Shown here: positions 62,571 through 64,000 of the stretch, piece after piece
Numbering within the stretch: position 1 is the first letter of the stretch
How the letters are laid out: each line of letters starts with the position of its first letter
Assembly (NCBI RefSeq): GCF_008124525.1
Contig: NZ_VNHJ01000005.1
Coordinates: 124,001-188,000, forward strand
Direction: 5' to 3'
Source of the DNA: Oceanicella actignis
Lineage (GTDB): Bacteria; Pseudomonadota; Alphaproteobacteria; Rhodobacterales; Rhodobacteraceae
DNA: 64,000 nucleotides
The notes under the pieces: generated by a model
Databases searched by the model: none
Seen by the model: the letters and a program-made list of their open reading frames with translations, nothing else
Told to the model about the DNA's origin: nothing
Made by a program: the position numbers and the translations under genes

Positions 62571-64000
62571 TCAGACCGTCTCGCCCGCATCGAGCCGGGC
62601 GAGGAACGCCTCGGCCTCGGCCAGCACCCGCGCGCGGGCGGCACTGTCGCGCCCCTCCCAGCCGCGATAGATCGGCCTCATGCGCGGGTTCGCGGCAAAG
62701 CGGTCGCGGTGGCGGTCGAGAAAATGCCAGTAGAGCAGGTTGAAGGGGCAGGCACTCGGGCCGGTCCTGGCCTTGACGTCATAAGCGCAGCGGCGGCAAT
62801 AGTCCGACATCCGGTTGATGTAGGCGCCCGACGAGACATAGGGCTTGGACGCCACCGCCCCGCCATCGGCGAACTGGCTCATGCCCAGCGTGTTCGGCGC
62901 CTCGACCCATTCCACGGCATCGGCATAGACCGACAGATACCAGCGATGCACCTCGGCCGGATCGACCCCGGAGAGCAGCGCGAAGTTGCCGGCGACCATC
63001 AGCCGCTGGATGTGATGGGCGTAGGCAAGCCGACGGGTCTGGCCGACGACCTCGGCCATGCAGCGCATCCGCGTCGGCGCGCCCCAATAAAGGGCGGGCA
63101 GCTTGCGGCGATGGCCCAGCGCGTTGCGGCGCATGTAGTCCGGGCCTTCCAGGGACCAGACCCCGCGGATGAACTCGCGCCAGCCGAGGATCTGCCGGAT
63201 GAAGCCCTCGACCGCGTTCAGCGGCGCCCGGCCCGCGCGCCATTCGGCCTCGGCCGCGCGGCAGACCTCGAGCGGCAAGAGAAGGCCAAGGTTCAGCGCG
63301 GCCGAGAGCAGCGAGTGGAACATCGCCGGCGCGCCGGTCGCCATGGCATCCTGAAAGTCGCCGAAGCGGGGCAGGGCGTGGCGCAGGAAATGGGCCAGCA
63401 GCGTCAGCGCCTCGTCGCGGTCGGTGGGCCAGGCGAAGGGTTCGGGATCGCCGAAATGCGCGCCGAAGCGGTCCGCGACCAGATCGAGCGCCTCGCGCAC
63501 GGTCCGATCGGGGGCGAAGGCGGGCGGGTCGGGAAAGCCGAGGCCCGCCTTCGGCGGCTTGCGGTTCTCGGCGTCGAAATTCCACCGCCCGCCGGCGGGG
63601 GCGTCGCCCTCCATCAACAGCCCCGTCCTGCGGCGCATCTCGCGGTAGAACCACTCCATCCGCAGCGTCTTGCGCCCCTTGGCCCAGGCCGCGAAGTCGC
63701 GCGCCGAACAGATGAAGCGGTCGTCCTCCAGCATGCGCAGCCTCAGCGGCGCCGCCTCGAGCGCCGCGCGCAGCCGCCAGTCGCCGGGCGCGGTGGCGAT
63801 GACCTCGGACGCGCCGACCTGGGCGGCGCCGCGCAGCAGCTCGCCGGGGATCGAGCCGGCGTTGTCGGGATCGTCCAGACGGCTGTAGGCCACGCGCCAG
63901 CCCGCGGCCGCAAGGCGCGCGGCGAATTTGCGCATGGCGGCGAAGAACAGCGCGATCTTCTGGGGGTGATGGGGCGCGTAGGTGGCTTCGTCCATGGCTT
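62571..64000 (-). CDS. cryB: FeS-type bacterial cryptochrome/photolyase (CryB/PhrB class), partial at window edge
   Basis: This is the iron-sulfur bacterial cryptochrome/photolyase class, involved in (6-4) photoproduct repair or blue-light signalling. The visible 475 residues lack about 38 N-terminal residues beyond the window. Counting from the first internal ATG at 63995, cysteines at 312, 400, 403 and 416 match the four cluster ligands of Agrobacterium PhrB (350, 438, 441, 454) with the same offset. Motifs include HPQKIALFFAAMRKFAARL, FIRQILGWREFIRGVWSLEGPDY, HHIQRLMVAGNFALLSGVDPAEVHRWYL and YCRRCAYDVK. It is convergent with dabA. Confidence 0.92.
   Translation of the reverse strand, partial: AMDEATYAPHHPQKIALFFAAMRKFAARLAAAGWRVAYSRLDDPDNAGSIPGELLRGAAQVGASEVIATAPGDWRLRAALEAAPLRLRMLEDDRFICSARDFAAWAKGRKTLRMEWFYREMRRRTGLLMEGDAPAGGRWNFDAENRKPPKAGLGFPDPPAFAPDRTVREALDLVADRFGAHFGDPEPFAWPTDRDEALTLLAHFLRHALPRFGDFQDAMATGAPAMFHSLLSAALNLGLLLPLEVCRAAEAEWRAGRAPLNAVEGFIRQILGWREFIRGVWSLEGPDYMRRNALGHRRKLPALYWGAPTRMRCMAEVVGQTRRLAYAHHIQRLMVAGNFALLSGVDPAEVHRWYLSVYADAVEWVEAPNTLGMSQFADGGAVASKPYVSSGAYINRMSDYCRRCAYDVKARTGPSACPFNLLYWHFLDRHRDRFAANPRMRPIYRGWEGRDSAARARVLAEAEAFLARLDAGETV

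Overview
The window is about 64 kb of very GC-rich (roughly 70% or more) single-chromosome DNA from an alphaproteobacterium, most probably a member of the Rhodobacterales. The evidence is the gene set and its order: sciP beside ctrA, a trpS/stress protein/Nfu/tsaB/rimI/mucR/miaB chain, an alphaproteobacterial fliK-flgD pair, sarcosine oxidase soxBDAG, ethylmalonyl-CoA pathway genes beside sdhCD, an NDUFS4-type complex I protein, and an array of CCTCC-loop hairpins of the type known from Rhodobacter. No integrase, transposase, phage gene or CRISPR array was seen.

Layout. 1-9414 (minus strand): sdhD (cut by the window edge), sdhC, mesaconyl-CoA hydratase (mch), a lipid A deacylase-like outer-membrane protein, a DUF1737 protein, an NnrU-like membrane protein, a complete LIV-type ABC importer (livF-G-M-H-J) and a malyl-CoA thioesterase-type protein (mcl2). 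9753-14034 (plus): a small exported protein, then a tightly overlapped trio of stand-alone receiver, small membrane protein and transporter-fused histidine kinase. 14041-20204 (minus): a lipoprotein, miaB, mucR, rimI, tsaB, an Nfu-type protein, a universal stress protein and trpS. 20324-27495: a rhomboid protease (plus), then murJ, glnD and a LppC-like lipoprotein (minus). 27564-36723 (plus): rsmI, a repeat-rich stretch where yraN would be expected, gshB, a polyamine-type ABC importer ending in a sulfotransferase-like gene, and dusA. 37074-39892 (minus): a retropepsin-like protease, a DUF1289 protein, ruvX and ccmI. 40119-45600 (plus): soxB-D-A-G with a small antisense membrane-protein gene inside it. 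45731-46175: a 58-residue protein followed by four hairpins with anti-Shine-Dalgarno loops. 46201-51702: a DUF2905 protein, uvrB, the NDUFS4-like gene, mnmA, sciP and ctrA. 51816-56954: ligA, a flagellar group (FlgN-like, rod-binding protein, fliK, flgD) and tRNA-Pro(CGG). 57426-64000: a LysR regulator divergent from dabB-dabA (energy-coupled inorganic-carbon uptake), and an FeS-type cryptochrome/photolyase running off the edge.

How the genes fit together. Mch and Mcl2 handle C4/C5 CoA thioesters of the ethylmalonyl-CoA pathway (acetyl-CoA assimilation, which consumes CO2/bicarbonate) and feed succinate dehydrogenase. The DabAB pump could supply that inorganic carbon. Sarcosine oxidase feeds one-carbon units to folate. 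CtrA with SciP is the likely controller of the nearby flagellar genes. Starts were adjusted by ribosome binding site and homologous N-termini. Coordinates of short sites were counted by eye and may be off by a base.
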